Assembly (NCBI GenBank): GCA_951640165.1 | Contig: OX621253.1 | Coordinates: forward strand, 11,674,001 to 11,738,000 | Direction: 5' to 3' | Origin: Pseudoips prasinana | Taxonomy: Eukaryota > Arthropoda > Insecta > Lepidoptera > Nolidae | DNA: 64,000 bases | Shown here: positions 24,001 through 31,660 of the stretch, in pieces | Layout of the letters: every line of letters starts with the position of its first letter | How positions within the stretch are numbered: the first letter of the stretch is position 1 | Program-made: the position numbers and the translations under genes | The notes under the pieces: generated by a model | What the model was told of the DNA's origin: nothing | The model's database searches: none | Seen by the model: only the letters and a program-made list of their open reading frames with translations

Positions 24001-27000
24001 AGTTCAACGGTAATTGTTGAGTTTTTAGTCTAAAATTCTTTTACAATGATAGCCGAATAATGCGACAACGCCTTGTCGTGGTGCAAAAACAAAAAAACTA
24101 TAAATCTGGCCTTCTGCGACGAATTTCGTCACAAAATACGGCGATAGTCAAAGAAAACAGTCAACTTGCCCTTGACTTTTGATCGACTCTGGCGTGGTTT
24201 TTTCGGTTTCAGTACAGTTGGATAGCGCCATTACGAAGCTTGTCGACTGGTTTACGTAACACGCTGATAAACCCAGGTCTCACGTATCATGTGTGTAGGG
24301 CTCGGAATTGACTCGTTCTAACATATCTTCAGCGAGTTCTACTCGATTGAGTTTTGGAGAAAATTTAGATCCTAGATACTATTCCAGATACTGTCCAGCT
24401 ACAACGTGTCGTGCACAAGCGATCGTTTAAAACGTTACGGATCGATACGTGCGACACAGAAAGTTCAGCGGCTATATCTCTCAAACTTGAATAATGAGAG
24501 ATCCTTCACTTTACCGATGTTAACTCCAGTTAAAGACGTTGATGGTCGACCAGACCGCCACATCTCGACAGCTTTTTAATCCACAGTACAACACGGGCAT
24601 TTGTGTTGTACTCTGGATTAAAAAGCTGTCGAGATGTTTTTGACAAAGTTGATTAACCGTAAGCTTTCTGTAACAAAATTTGAGATAAACTCTTTGTTGG
24701 AAGTTTTATCGATTATAAAATCCGCAAAACACACTTGAGGTGAACTAACAAAACGGCTCACAGTAAACAAACTCAATGGCAGATGGTGCTCTAACTCCGC
24801 GCCAATTATAGTAACTGTGCCAAATTATCGACAAAAACATTTGAATTAAATTTGGAATTAGAATTAAGTTCTCAACTCTCCGAACTCTGTCAGTCTTCAA
24901 AGCTCATTTTTTTGTTCTCGCTCGATTCACACACAGGACAACTATTCGTCTGTACCATACAATTTTTTCTTAGAATGGCTAATGGCTTTGAGTTTATTTC
25001 CCTTGTATAGTAGGTGCCATCCTTTTTAGCAAAAAAAATGCTTATATGTGGCTGCGGATACGCATGTTGATGGACTGCCTTATTAAACTCTGCTTATATT
25101 GTATCGTTTTATAGTGGATTAACATATATATATTGCAACAGTGGCTTATGTTAGTATCCGAGGATGGGAAGGGCTTATACCTATTGTGTTCTTGACACAC
25201 CTAACGTATGAAGCAAGCACGCAAAGAACTGAATAACCCACAGAATGAAAGGTTAGAACAAATTACAATTATTTGTGCTCACATAGTACGTCAAGCGGAA
25301 GACATTCCAGACATCATAGTCAAACAAAGCTCCCGATTGTGTGCAATACCAACATAACAATTTAAAATCATTGATTTATTTAGGAGAGGCTGGTCATCTG
25401 TCATACAGGTTTTCCACCTAATACGGATACCAGTCTCTCACACAGATCTCACCTTTTTTAAATGTTATGCCTAAATTAGTTAATAAGACCATTTTTTCTG
25501 TGTGAGAGAAGAAATAAATCAATTATTATTATTTCTAACGTAGTTCTTATCAAAGTATATGGCTTAGTTATGTTATTTTAGTTTTGGCGCGTAATATTGA
25601 GTAAAAATAAGCGACAAGTTACCTGGCAACCTGGTGACTAATTATGTGCCCGGTGCGCGTATAAGTGCGTAGTTTTAGTATTGAAACAGTTCTATGTGTA
25701 CCCCGTTCTATTCATACTAACTACATATATTAGAGAGAGATGTGATGAATGACGTTTAAATTCCTTTAGTTGTGTAAAAGACAGAATCACCAAAAATTGC
25801 ACCGGTCTTATGCTAGCACGATTGCAGCAGAAGGGGAGGTATAACTGCCGCACTCAGAAGAACATTGTGTAATGATAAGTAGAATAATACAAACAGAAGA
25901 GTGGGTATATGTGAGTGTGTCTACTGCAGTAGAATGATGGAATCAAGATAACTATAATATCATTAGGGCGTTAAGCTGTAGTCATATTGTACGGTTGCTG
26001 AGAGATTTTTTTCGTGTCAGTACAGAACATTTAAGGATAGAATAATACACACAGAAGAGTGTGTATGTATGTGTGTGTGTGTGTGTGTGTGTACAACCCA
26101 CCCAGTAGGCCTCTGACATGTCTTAACGACTGTTGCCTAATGGCTACAACCGGGACCGACAGCTTAACGTGCCCTCCGAAGCGCGGAGAACCACTTTGGT
26201 GGTCCGTAAGTGATTGACCTCGCCAATCACTTACGGACCGGTGAGAGTATTTGCCTATGAGCGTCGGATAATAATAGGCTGCATCATCGTGGGAGGATTC
26301 CTGGGGTTGACCTTTGTCTAGTAATTTGACAAGAAACCAAAATACTAACCTTATTTACTTTTTCTTTTAACTTCTCTCGTTTTTCCTTTTCTTTTTTCTC
26401 TTTTTCTTTTCTCTCCCTTTCTCTCTCCTTCTCCTTTTCCTTTTCTTTCTTCTTCTCTTTTTCCGTCATCTCTCTTTGTTTAGCTGCATCTTCTAATACT
26501 TTTTCCTTGTCACGAGATTTTTCACGCTTTTCTTTGCTCTTGGTGGGGAATTTGAATGACTTGGTCTTCTTTGACTTCGAAGGACTTCTGACAAAATATA
26601 TTAAATGAGTAGGGACCACCACAAGCACTAGTACTACGCGTAAAACTCACAATTTATTATTTACTCAGTTAAAATAAAATTTATTGTTTCATAAATGGTT
26701 GCACTTAGATATTTAAGGTGACACTGGAACCCGCACTAGGATACCCTGTGTTGCAGGATCCAGTCTCGTCCGTCGACGATTGTTTTACAATAAAATGTGT
26801 TTAAGAAATATTCTTCAGGTTACAGAATTAAATAATTAAAATTAAGTAGTAAATAAAATTAAGTTCTTATAGATGCACCAAACATTCAACCAATCCCCTT
26901 TAAGGACAGATATTTGTGTGCATTGACATGTCTGATTGACCTGAGTCTGGATGTATGTTCAAAAGAAAAGTAGTAGGTATATGTAGGATATCAGTTATCT

Positions 27001-30000
27001 GGTTTCCATAGTACAAGCTCTGCTTAGTTTGGGATCAGATGGCCGTGTGTAAATAATATCCCAGGATTTTATTATTATTGTCTCTGCCTACCCCTGTGGG
27101 AAACAGGCGTGTGGGTATGTATGTACATATGTATTATTATTACGACTATTGTACAGACGCCAGCACATCAAGCTACCCCAAACTGTCAAATTTCCCCAAT
27201 TGAAAGTGACCTTATGCTATTTTGATAAAGTTGAAAATCTATAAAAGAAATTTGACAGATTGGGGGAAGCTAGATGTGCTGGCGTCTGTACTTATGCCCT
27301 GTTATTATTATACCAGCTGTCTCATATCCATCGATTCTAAATTGAAACATTTTTTAAGCTTCTTAATAAATTTAATAATGACTTAATGAATAAACAAAGA
27401 CTTTCATTATACTCACTTGGTGTCTGTGTCCTCTTCAGGCGAGCTTTCTCCTTCTAGAGCTGCATAACCCCTGTCCTTCTTGGACTCCTTCTTGTCTTTG
27501 CGTCTACCTAGAAGATCTTTCTTGCCCGATTTTTCATGGTCTCCTCCGTCGCTGACTGAATAATATTTTAATTAGTACCTACATCATTATAACATCCTAC
27601 TAATATTATAAATGCTACTGTGAGTATATATGTATGTTTGTTACTCTTTTACGCCAAAACTACTTTAACGCGGGTAAATCCGCGGGGCATAGCTAGTTAT
27701 TTAAACAATAAAAAAGTAAATTATCGTAAGGCCAGTTACAAAAGACATAGTGTCTTTTCCTTCAGAAAGGGATTTAAATTGATCTTGAAAGTTCTATCTT
27801 TCATTCATCTGATTGCTAGCGCAAGCTTGTTAAAATGGGTCTGTAATTACAATTTATGTAATTTCAGAATTTATTGCAAAGTTTCATTAAAATCCATTCA
27901 GTGGGTTTTACGTGAATGAGTAACAAACATCCATCCATACTTACAAACTTTCGCATTTATAATATTAGTAGGATTTATTAAAAAAATAAAATATTGATTT
28001 CTTGTCATCTTAAAATTGTACAAAACGACATATAATTTTATTTGCTGAATCCAATAAAATAATCGTGAAATCCTATTCATGGTCCTTTAATGTGATGCCA
28101 ATACTGCCAATAATGAGTGTGTAACGTGAAAAAGTGAATGTTTAATATTTAATTGCACAAAAATTAGAAACATGTAAAATTACATGTCTAGATGTTGAAA
28201 TATAGTTCTTTGTTCTTTTATAATTTTATTAATAAGATGTTTGTTACTTATGTTTACAAATAAAAATGTTAGTATTTATTGGTTTTCCTGTTCAGTTAAG
28301 TTTAGTTAGTTAGTTGTGCGATTGGTTTCTGCACTTAGCCTACTGATTGGGCCATTGTACATGGTTCAGTTAAGTTATGCCTGATAATGAGTATAGTCAG
28401 ATAGATAGAAAAAAAAATTATATATATAAGTACAAGCTCTGCTTAGTTTGGTATCAGATGGCTGTGTGGTAATAAAGTCCCAGTATATTATTTTATTTCT
28501 TTTCTAAAAAGACAACGCCTACACTATGGAGTCTAATCGCTGTGTTGCAGGTACGTTCTCTACGTACAAACCTTCCCTGGCCTTCCACGTATAATCCAAG
28601 ACCAAAATTAGCCAAATCGGTGAAGGCGTTGTTGAGTTATAACATTACAATGAAAAGTGGCATTGATTTTTATATATATAGATAATGTATATAGCAGCGC
28701 TGATTTTTATTGGAGGATGGCAGTGAAATGGAACTTTTTCAGTTTTATTTTAAAGCACTTGAAGGCATGGCCGTTGTAGCAGTAGCAATGTGTACCATAA
28801 ATACAAATGAGATAGTAGTACTGGTCAGCTTAATGCATATCATAAGGTTTTGATTCCAGGACTCAGTATAGAGGACAATAATAAATAAGAAATAGGTTTT
28901 TAACTTTTAAAATATTTGATAGCAAGATCATCAACGGTCCACCTTGTAGTAGGCGTGCCCACACTGCATCTTCCGGTTCGTGGTCACCGCTGGAGAACCT
29001 TTCTGCTCCAGCAACCATCCTACAAGGAGGTTTGTTTAGAATTAATTCATCATCATCATCATGTCAGCCGAAAGACTTCTTGTTCTGGTTCTCCACAATT
29101 GCTGGTCTTCTGCTACCTACATCCAGCAGCTTTATATATAATTAGTAGCTGTGCCCCGCAGTTTTACCCGCATTCAACTTTATACATTATAGCCTAGGTG
29201 TCAGCTAACTCCATACCAAATTTTATTAAAATCGATCCAGCCATTTAGACATCTAGAAGTAACAAACACACACACTCACTTGCACCTTTATAATATAAGT
29301 GTGATAATACTTATTTTAAATGAATAGTTATGATTATTTTATAGTTGTGTTAATCTTGTCTCTGTACATGCTATTCCTATCTAATTTGCTTACTTCTTCC
29401 ATATTTCTATGTGCAATTAAGAATAAAGATACTGTATTTATTTTTGTGCAATATGTTATTTGTATGTGCTTCATGAACCAATTTAGATTATTTGGTACAT
29501 TTGCTTACTGGTCTTCAAATCATAAATTAGAAATTAAAATTAGAAAAACTGGTCTTTAAAGCAGAAATTATAAGATAAAATTTGGAAAAATATTATTGAT
29601 TCCATAATTATATGTAGTAATACAAAGACCCTCATATTATGATCCAATATAGTCACTAAAATAAGAATACTGGTAACTACCGTAATCAAGTTTGGTTATA
29701 GCATGCTCATAATGAGAACTAATATATATATTTTTTACAGGCAAGTTATTATATTCTCTAAGGGTTTATAAAGAAATTAACAGTTAAGGGAGAAGGGTCA
29801 TTGATTTAATCCTCTTAAAGTAAAAAAAGTTTATTTCAATGCTCTTAACCTTTTTAAATATTAGGGCCTAAGGTAGGCAACATAGCCCAAAAAAATCTGT
29901 TTAAAAAATAATACACTAGTTAAAATGTGAAATCATTTGAAGATGCCAAAACAATTTCCTCTTTGGTGATGTCATCTTAGCACAATAGAAGTCAGTAATG

Positions 30001-30366
30001 TTTGTTGCAATAAAGAGCTGATTCTTCTCTTCTTAGCTCTGTATAGTATGGCGCATTAGTATTTTAAGATGATAATCTTGTCTCTATAAAGTTACTCTTG
30101 CTGCAGATAGTACCTTCATCGTCAAACAGACTATTAAAAAAGAACTAAGACACTAAGCCTTTTCAAATAGTTCTGTATTATTTATATAACTGAACTACAA
30201 CTAATTAATGTGATAATAATAGTTTAAAAGTGAAGATCAAAATCATTTGTTATTCCCAACAATATTTTCATGTCTACTTACAATCACTTTCATTACTTTT
30301 CCTGCCGCTTTCAGAAGCATACAGGCCGGGAAAATCTTTCTCTACGTCTGGACTTTCAAAATCCAT
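11851..30366 (-). CDS. Rlip: RalA-binding protein 1 homologue (Rlip), N-terminal part, 4 exons
   Basis: Exons at 30366-30282, 27555-27417, 26587-26350 and 12067-11851 have consensus splice sites and compatible phases (1, 2, 0, 1), giving 679 coding bases with no stop. Residues ~1-28 contain FPGLY, also found near the start of vertebrate RalBP1. Residues ~60-85 contain KKDRGYAALEGESSPEE and SPSKSKKTKSF, matching the conserved GYAAF..DSS / SPSK block of the family. Residues ~95-205 are extremely Lys/Glu rich, like the charged region before RhoGAP. RalBP1 is a Ral effector with RhoGAP activity toward Cdc42/Rac and roles in endocytosis. The GAP and Ral-binding domains must lie left of this window, so the gene is partial here. 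Introns of 2.7, 0.8 and 14.3 kb are filled with repeats. The assignment rests on motif recall, not alignment. Confidence 0.82.
12171..12357 (+). mobile_element. Retroelement 3'-end fragment (TTATAATATTAGT type)
   Basis: It starts ACTAGCTGTGTCCGGCGGG and ends TTTATAATATTAGTGTGG. Closest copies are 29148 and 42140. Confidence 0.68.
12829..13075 (-). mobile_element. Short TIR element, inverted partner of 7225-7525
   Basis: On the minus strand the blocks AGGTGTCAAGGGACATTCGG, GCAAAAAGTGTCGT and AACGCGCGATAAGGAACTTC occur in the same order as at 7225-7525. It is moderately diverged. Confidence 0.5.
13619..13653. repeat. Perfect short hairpin
   Basis: ATGATAGTTGTATCAT, then AAATC, then ATGATACAACTATC: 14-bp arms with a 5-nt loop. 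It lies about 230 bp upstream of the LINE ORF and may belong to its 5' region. Confidence 0.7.
13883..17449 (+). CDS. CR1-like LINE: ORF1 and endonuclease/RT fused in one frame
   Basis: A single 1188-codon frame. Residues ~8-56 form a PHD-type Cys/His finger (CIKCNKLYHFIC, WMCSGC). Residues ~100-190 are a coiled coil and ~190-275 an RRM-like ORF1 segment (RSIVVQLTSPKARDKLL). At about residue 285-300 the sequence passes directly into the second half of an AP-type endonuclease (GGGVLIAVRKSL, then CIIGDFNLGDIDW, DCHHPPL). The reverse transcriptase follows: GPDGLPP, NYRPISILSTLAKIFE, TDFSKAFDKVSH, SSGVPQGS, and catalytic YADD at 912-915. Normally ORF1 and ORF2 are separate. Here the ORF1 C-terminus and the first part of the endonuclease are missing, so target-primed transposition should be impaired although the RT looks whole. 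It is antisense within Rlip intron 3. The clade is judged from the PHD-bearing ORF1 and RT motifs only. Confidence 0.85.
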   Translation: MASSTISWGCCSSENNKNERFIKCIKCNKLYHFICQSVSEISADCEAYYKWMCSGCINRLPNAQKHENTPTRNVNTARGTKRPALNSPPQAASVTAEEVRTIVNEIFDTKFTTMVQQINSTILSMINKELEPIKTDITELKVSLDFHTKEFEDYQAEHKSLNKSVKDLLEENIELKKTAVDLSLRVNYLEQQARSSNLEVQCVPENKHENLYSVVKQLGSVVGCQLDDNEIPHCTRVAKQHATNTRPRSIVVQLTSPKARDKLLAAVLNYNKNKSNELVDDRYLVYRRDRETSNLQRGKEGGGVLIAVRKSLNSKRAIHFESMCEDLWVTLDLSVGKCIIRLALCAVYLPPPIRITNLEHFFDNCNRVTDQLDDSYVCIIGDFNLGDIDWKIASISDNYPKVSNTSEVLLNFTHVNRLSQFNDVKNASGRILDLVLYNHSLCNVSQSINSISNIDCHHPPLDIVITLDKKARLPYNIEKGRPNFQKANYNTIRKHLSDLDWEGLFEGLQGPNEMVQVFYDIIESVIYKYIPTKIQITNKYPPWFNRKLIKMLNYKNNIRKRYNIYKNHLDKIELTIVSKRCDALVNACYNSYLKQLEDGLTKNPKLFWSYVKTKRGGSSTYPSTMTDGIISSSDGTEICELFATHFSSVYSPAHVASNTENNSFLNTLKNYTLSLTNPIISIEVIYKKIRNLDCNKGAGPDGLPPIFIYECASELVVPLYLIYNKSLSTGVFPIKWKMTKVVPIHKSNNKERVSNYRPISILSTLAKIFESLICPYIRNHLKLYVSEDQHGFVESRSTSTNLMPFTELLTEAIDSGHQAHVIYTDFSKAFDKVSHKLLILKLQAYGITGSLLSWLSSYLMDRRFFVVVNGFQSTMRDISSGVPQGSHLAPILFNFFNNDITNCFHCTKLFMYADDLKFVKIIKSKEDALALQKDLERLDQWCDNNEMILNHSKCNVVNFTRKQNVIEHDYFIKGMKINKLDTVKDLGVTFDKKLSFIPHMDSIIKKSSQMLGFVLRNTKQFKSSKTKILLYYSLVRSTLDYCSVIWRPHYATHSLRLERIQKRFLWYLAFSNGITKKMQSYSSRLKHYKIMSLERRRNLNDAMFVCKVMTHKIDCSLILQLFNFRAPSRIPRSPITPLCPPRRRTVLGANSPCARLCKVVNGCSDLIDLHFDSFNTLKIKLYKYICDV
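13883..17674 (+). mobile_element. CR1-like non-LTR retrotransposon with A-rich tail
   Basis: The coding region is followed by about 200 bp of 3' UTR and an ATAAATAAATAAA-type tail at ~17640-17674. The 5' limit is unknown and may lie near 13650. No clear target duplication was found. Confidence 0.75.
17675..18084. other. Non-coding stretch, nothing recognised
   Basis: No gene or named repeat. An AAT-type microsatellite lies near 18030-18048. Confidence 0.4.
18085..18200 (-). mobile_element. tRNA-like SINE head (family C)
   Basis: On the minus strand: TTGGTCTAGCAGTTATTTAC, then CCTGACTGCTAAAACAGACA, then B box GGTTCGATTCTCACCCGGG. This is tRNA-like in order, but it is embedded in repeat sequence and lacks a matched acceptor stem. 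Confidence 0.55.
18521..18963 (+). mobile_element. LINE C-terminal fragment with AAG tail
   Basis: A 137-codon frame with SLNRLRTQVDRTKENLLRWG followed by CKCGSVLQTMAHLLTCP. This matches the C-terminal region of many insect non-LTR polymerases (LNR.RT..GR, C.CG..QT..H...CP). The stop is near 18934, followed by CGCTAAGAAGAAGAAG, a short microsatellite tail typical of RTE-like ends. The 5' part is lost. Confidence 0.65.
19205..19450. mobile_element. Palindromic MITE related to the CCWGG-flanked family
   Basis: An imperfect palindrome with inner arms CGTCATCGTGATCGGCGTT and inverse. Its centre shares about 65 bp with 42720-42795 (AGCACATGTGACGTCATAAA, TGGTCCGGAATCGATT). The outer ends have diverged and no clear target duplication is seen. 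Confidence 0.55.
19451..20024. other. Non-coding stretch, nothing recognised
   Basis: No supported gene. A 69-codon frame at 19710-19919 has no family resemblance. Confidence 0.4.
20025..20250 (+). repeat. RTE-type 3'-end repeat
   Basis: It contains ATCTCATCCCATAGGGG, TGCGATCGCCAACCCGTCTG, GGCGATTATGGC and GGCTTTTGTCCAGCAGTGG. The same blocks occur at 22800-23030 (minus), 41045-41260 and 54785-54990 (plus). Confidence 0.65.
21175..21272 (+). repeat. LINE 3'-UTR-like fragment
   Basis: TGGTTGCTTGGAAGAAGCCC through TTGGTGTATAATAAAC. It resembles 33545-33655 (TTGGTGTGCAGTAAAG). Confidence 0.45.
21275..21640 (+). mobile_element. Retroelement (TTATAATATTAGT type), long copy
   Basis: It starts ACTAGCTGTGCCCGTGAC and ends TTTCGCATTTATAATACT. 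It aligns in content with 9780-10227 (TTTCATC..TTCCCTATT, CAGTAGTTTGGGCGTGAAAG). Confidence 0.65.
22225..22540 (-). mobile_element. 5S rRNA-like SINE, inverted pair
   Basis: A short plus-oriented piece at ~22220-22285 (TTTCTGAGCGTCTCCGTGC, CTGTCGGTCCCGGTTGTAG) is followed by a longer minus-oriented copy at ~22290-22540. The minus copy includes the 5S-like block near 22445-22530. The two share ~60 bp as an inverted repeat. Confidence 0.55.
22800..23030 (-). repeat. RTE-type 3'-end repeat
   Basis: Minus-strand copy of the 41045-41260 repeat (CGTCCACTGCTGGACAAAAG, AACCCGTCTGCCACGCG on the reverse). A 195-codon minus frame at 22562-23149 runs through this repeat and is not a gene. Confidence 0.65.
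23495..23640 (-). mobile_element. tRNA-like SINE fragment
   Basis: On the minus strand a B box reads GGTTCGAATCCCGGGTCGGG, followed by a body with TTTTGGGACTTTTCTG. Related text is at 13395-13500 and 43525-43615. Confidence 0.5.
23650..26058. other. Non-coding intron stretch
   Basis: No supported gene across 2.4 kb. It contains the long hairpin at 24560-24637 and a dispersed repeat near 25695-25765. Confidence 0.45.
24560..24637. repeat. Hairpin with ~35-bp arms
   Basis: Left arm ACATCTCGACAGCTTTTTAA plus TCCACAGTACAACAC. The right arm is its inverse, with one internal difference near ACAG/CTCT. The loop is about 8 nt (GGGCATTT). It is probably a miniature foldback element. Confidence 0.8.
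26059..26092. repeat. TG dinucleotide repeat
   Basis: Uninterrupted GT units at about 26069-26092, abutting the 5S-like SINE at 26092. Confidence 0.85.
26092..26268 (-). mobile_element. 5S rRNA-like SINE, internally deleted copy
   Basis: It contains GTAGGCCTCTGACATG, CGGGACCGACAGCTTAACG and the ACCGGTGAGAG end. It lacks the central TTAAGCA...GATGGGTGACC stretch found in the 5425 and 57848 copies. Confidence 0.55.
26350..26587 (-). CDS. Rlip: Rlip exon 3, Lys/Glu rich
   Basis: Acceptor TTTTGTCAG and donor AAGGTTAGT. It encodes SPSKSKKTKSFKFPTKSKEK, then a long K/E/R run. It ends in phase 0. Confidence 0.83.
26908..27075 (+). mobile_element. tRNA-derived SINE (family A), 5'-truncated
   Basis: It begins ATATTTGTGTGCATTGAC and runs through GGTTTCCATAGTACAAGCTC to TAATATCCCAGG. 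The tRNA head is missing. Confidence 0.75.
27151..27291. mobile_element. Palindromic GTAC-flanked MITE, copy 5
   Basis: GTAC on both sides; 141 bp. It lies in Rlip intron 2. Confidence 0.87.
27417..27555 (-). CDS. Rlip: Rlip exon 2
   Basis: Acceptor TTCAG before TCAGCGACGG and donor GTGAGT after ACACCAA. It encodes GGDHEKSGKKDLLGRRKDKK and the family motif RGYAALEGESSPEE. Confidence 0.85.
27597..27700 (-). mobile_element. Retroelement 3'-end fragment (TTATAATATTAGT type)
   Basis: It reads inversely from CATCCTACTAATATTATAAA to CGGGGCATAGCTAGT, with both end motifs preserved. Confidence 0.65.
27868..27977 (+). mobile_element. Retroelement 3'-end fragment (TTATAATATTAGT type)
   Basis: GCAAAGTTTCATTAAAATCC to TTATAATATTAGTAGGAT. 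Nearly the same as 7855-7971. Confidence 0.65.
28431..28493 (+). mobile_element. tRNA-derived SINE (family A), short 3' fragment
   Basis: Only TACAAGCTCTGCTTAGTTTG, GATCAGATGGCTGTGTG and GTCCCAG remain. Confidence 0.6.
28557..28682 (-). mobile_element. Helitron-like element, 5' portion only
   Basis: Inverse of the first ~125 bp of 6783-7041, ending TTTTTATATATATAGA. The 3' CTAG end is absent. Confidence 0.45.
28916..29135 (-). mobile_element. RTE-type LINE 3' fragment
   Basis: On the minus strand a (GAT)n-like end, AAGAAGTCTTTCGGCTGAC and GAACCGGAAGATGCAGTGTG lie in the order known from 55295-55495, where they encode a WRPRTGRRSVG tail. It is decayed. Confidence 0.5.
29148..29310 (+). mobile_element. 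Retroelement 3'-end fragment (TTATAATATTAGT type)
   Basis: GTAGCTGTGCCCCGCAGTTT to TTATAATATAAGTGTGAT. Close to 12171 and 42140. Confidence 0.65.
29320..30281. other. Rlip intron 1, nothing recognised
   Basis: AT-rich, without a supported gene. The 79-codon frame at 29320-29559 is hydrophobic but resembles no known family and lacks context. Confidence 0.45.
30282..30366 (-). CDS. Rlip: Rlip exon 1 (start codon)
   Basis: ATG at 30366 opens MDFESPDVEKDFPGLYASES. 28 codons plus one base precede donor GTAAGT. The upstream 5' UTR boundary cannot be seen. Confidence 0.8.
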
Positions 30367-30810
30367 GATTAATTTAGGTGCTTTTCACTCTTTTTACATA
30401 AATTCCTAATTATATATTCTTAAATAGTACATAACATTTTCTCAACAAAACAAGAATTCATTTGTGAGTTACCAATTTTAATTTTGATACTCCCAACAAT
30501 ATACTAACATTAGGCACTGATTTATAACGGTAGTTGTATATAGTTGTTTTGATAAGTTAGAAATTACAAAATGCATTATTATTAACAAGTTTGGCAGTTA
30601 AAACTTAGCAGCAAAGTAAACACAAAAAAAAACAGTCGTAAAAATAATAAATTGGTTCATTTAATTAATACCTACTGAGCAGTGAAATAAATGGACAGTT
30701 GGCAAATCGGCAATGTTTGCAACGGTTGAAAAATTGGCATTCGCAATATGTCAGTAAGAAATTACTAGGTCTATAAACAATGAGGTCTAAAGATATAATC
30801 ACCACGTGAG

Positions 30811-30924
30811 CTCGACAAGTAGATATGCGATTAACGCTTGTGCGACAAAACTCTTGTGCGACTCACCCTAGTGCGACACACTGGAACTCGACATCACGCT
30901 GATGTGACCGAACGAAAGTGCGAT
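30811..30924 (+). repeat. Periodic TGCGAC motif array upstream of Rlip
   Basis: Hexamers of the form TGCGAC or CTCGAC start at 30811, 30826, 30841, 30857, 30872, 30887, 30903 (TGTGAC) and 30919 (TGCGAT). The steps are 15, 15, 16, 15, 15, 16 and 16 bp. It lies 445-555 bp upstream of the Rlip start codon. Whether it is a decayed tandem repeat or a cluster of protein sites is unknown. Confidence 0.6.
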
Positions 30925-31039
30925 ATTAGTTTGAAACTACGGGAGTTTGACAAACAATTGGTTGAATTAACCACTGATGTCTTTGAGGCCGAGGTAGTTC
31001 TAATCGAGCTACTTTTTTCATTGCCAGTCGTTTCATAAA

Positions 31040-31660
31040 TCGTTAAAGGTTGAGCTATCAGATATATATAAGATTATGAATCAAAATAGGTATTAACTCT
31101 TATTATTATTAAGCTCCACCCTTTCGAACAAATATCTACCTCTCTTTTCAATAGGTTCGGGTGTCTCCACACCTTGTGAACTGTCGAACTATTTATCTAA
31201 CTGCCCAGTGCCCATGCCATTATTTTTACTCTCAATCGGGCAATCGGTTGTGTAGTACATGTAGTGAGGTCTAATTCCTATCACTATATTAGAACGAACT
31301 ATTCCGTAACTTCACAAATGTTAATGAAAACTTAATTTATTCGTAAAGAGTACAGAGTAACTAATATTTCTTAGTTTACTTAGTGCAATATGCCAGCAGC
31401 GACAGTGAAGCAATCCGATTGGCCGACTACATGACGCCACAAAAAACTAAACATACTATTTATAAATTATTGTACGCCAGAGTATTATTGTACTTAAAGA
31501 ACAGAACTAGTATATTTCGACCTATTCGTAGCATTAAGTTACTTCTTCATAATCGAGATCCAGTTTACCGCAGGCCTTGGCTGCGAGCGCAAATGTTGCG
31601 ACAAGCTTATTATATTGCGGGTTTAATTTTTTATTTATAAGTACCGCCTCATAATGAAGC
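31040..31660. other. Intergenic stretch before a LINE remnant
   Basis: An 85-codon, Arg/Lys-rich plus-strand frame at 31383-31640 (ends LLHNRDPVYRRPWLRAQMLR) is not recognised. It could be repeat debris. No other feature is visible. Confidence 0.35.

Noticed and set aside
29320..29559. 79-codon hydrophobic ORF in Rlip intron 1
   Set aside because: AT-rich sequence gives hydrophobic codons by chance; no signal of a real gene.
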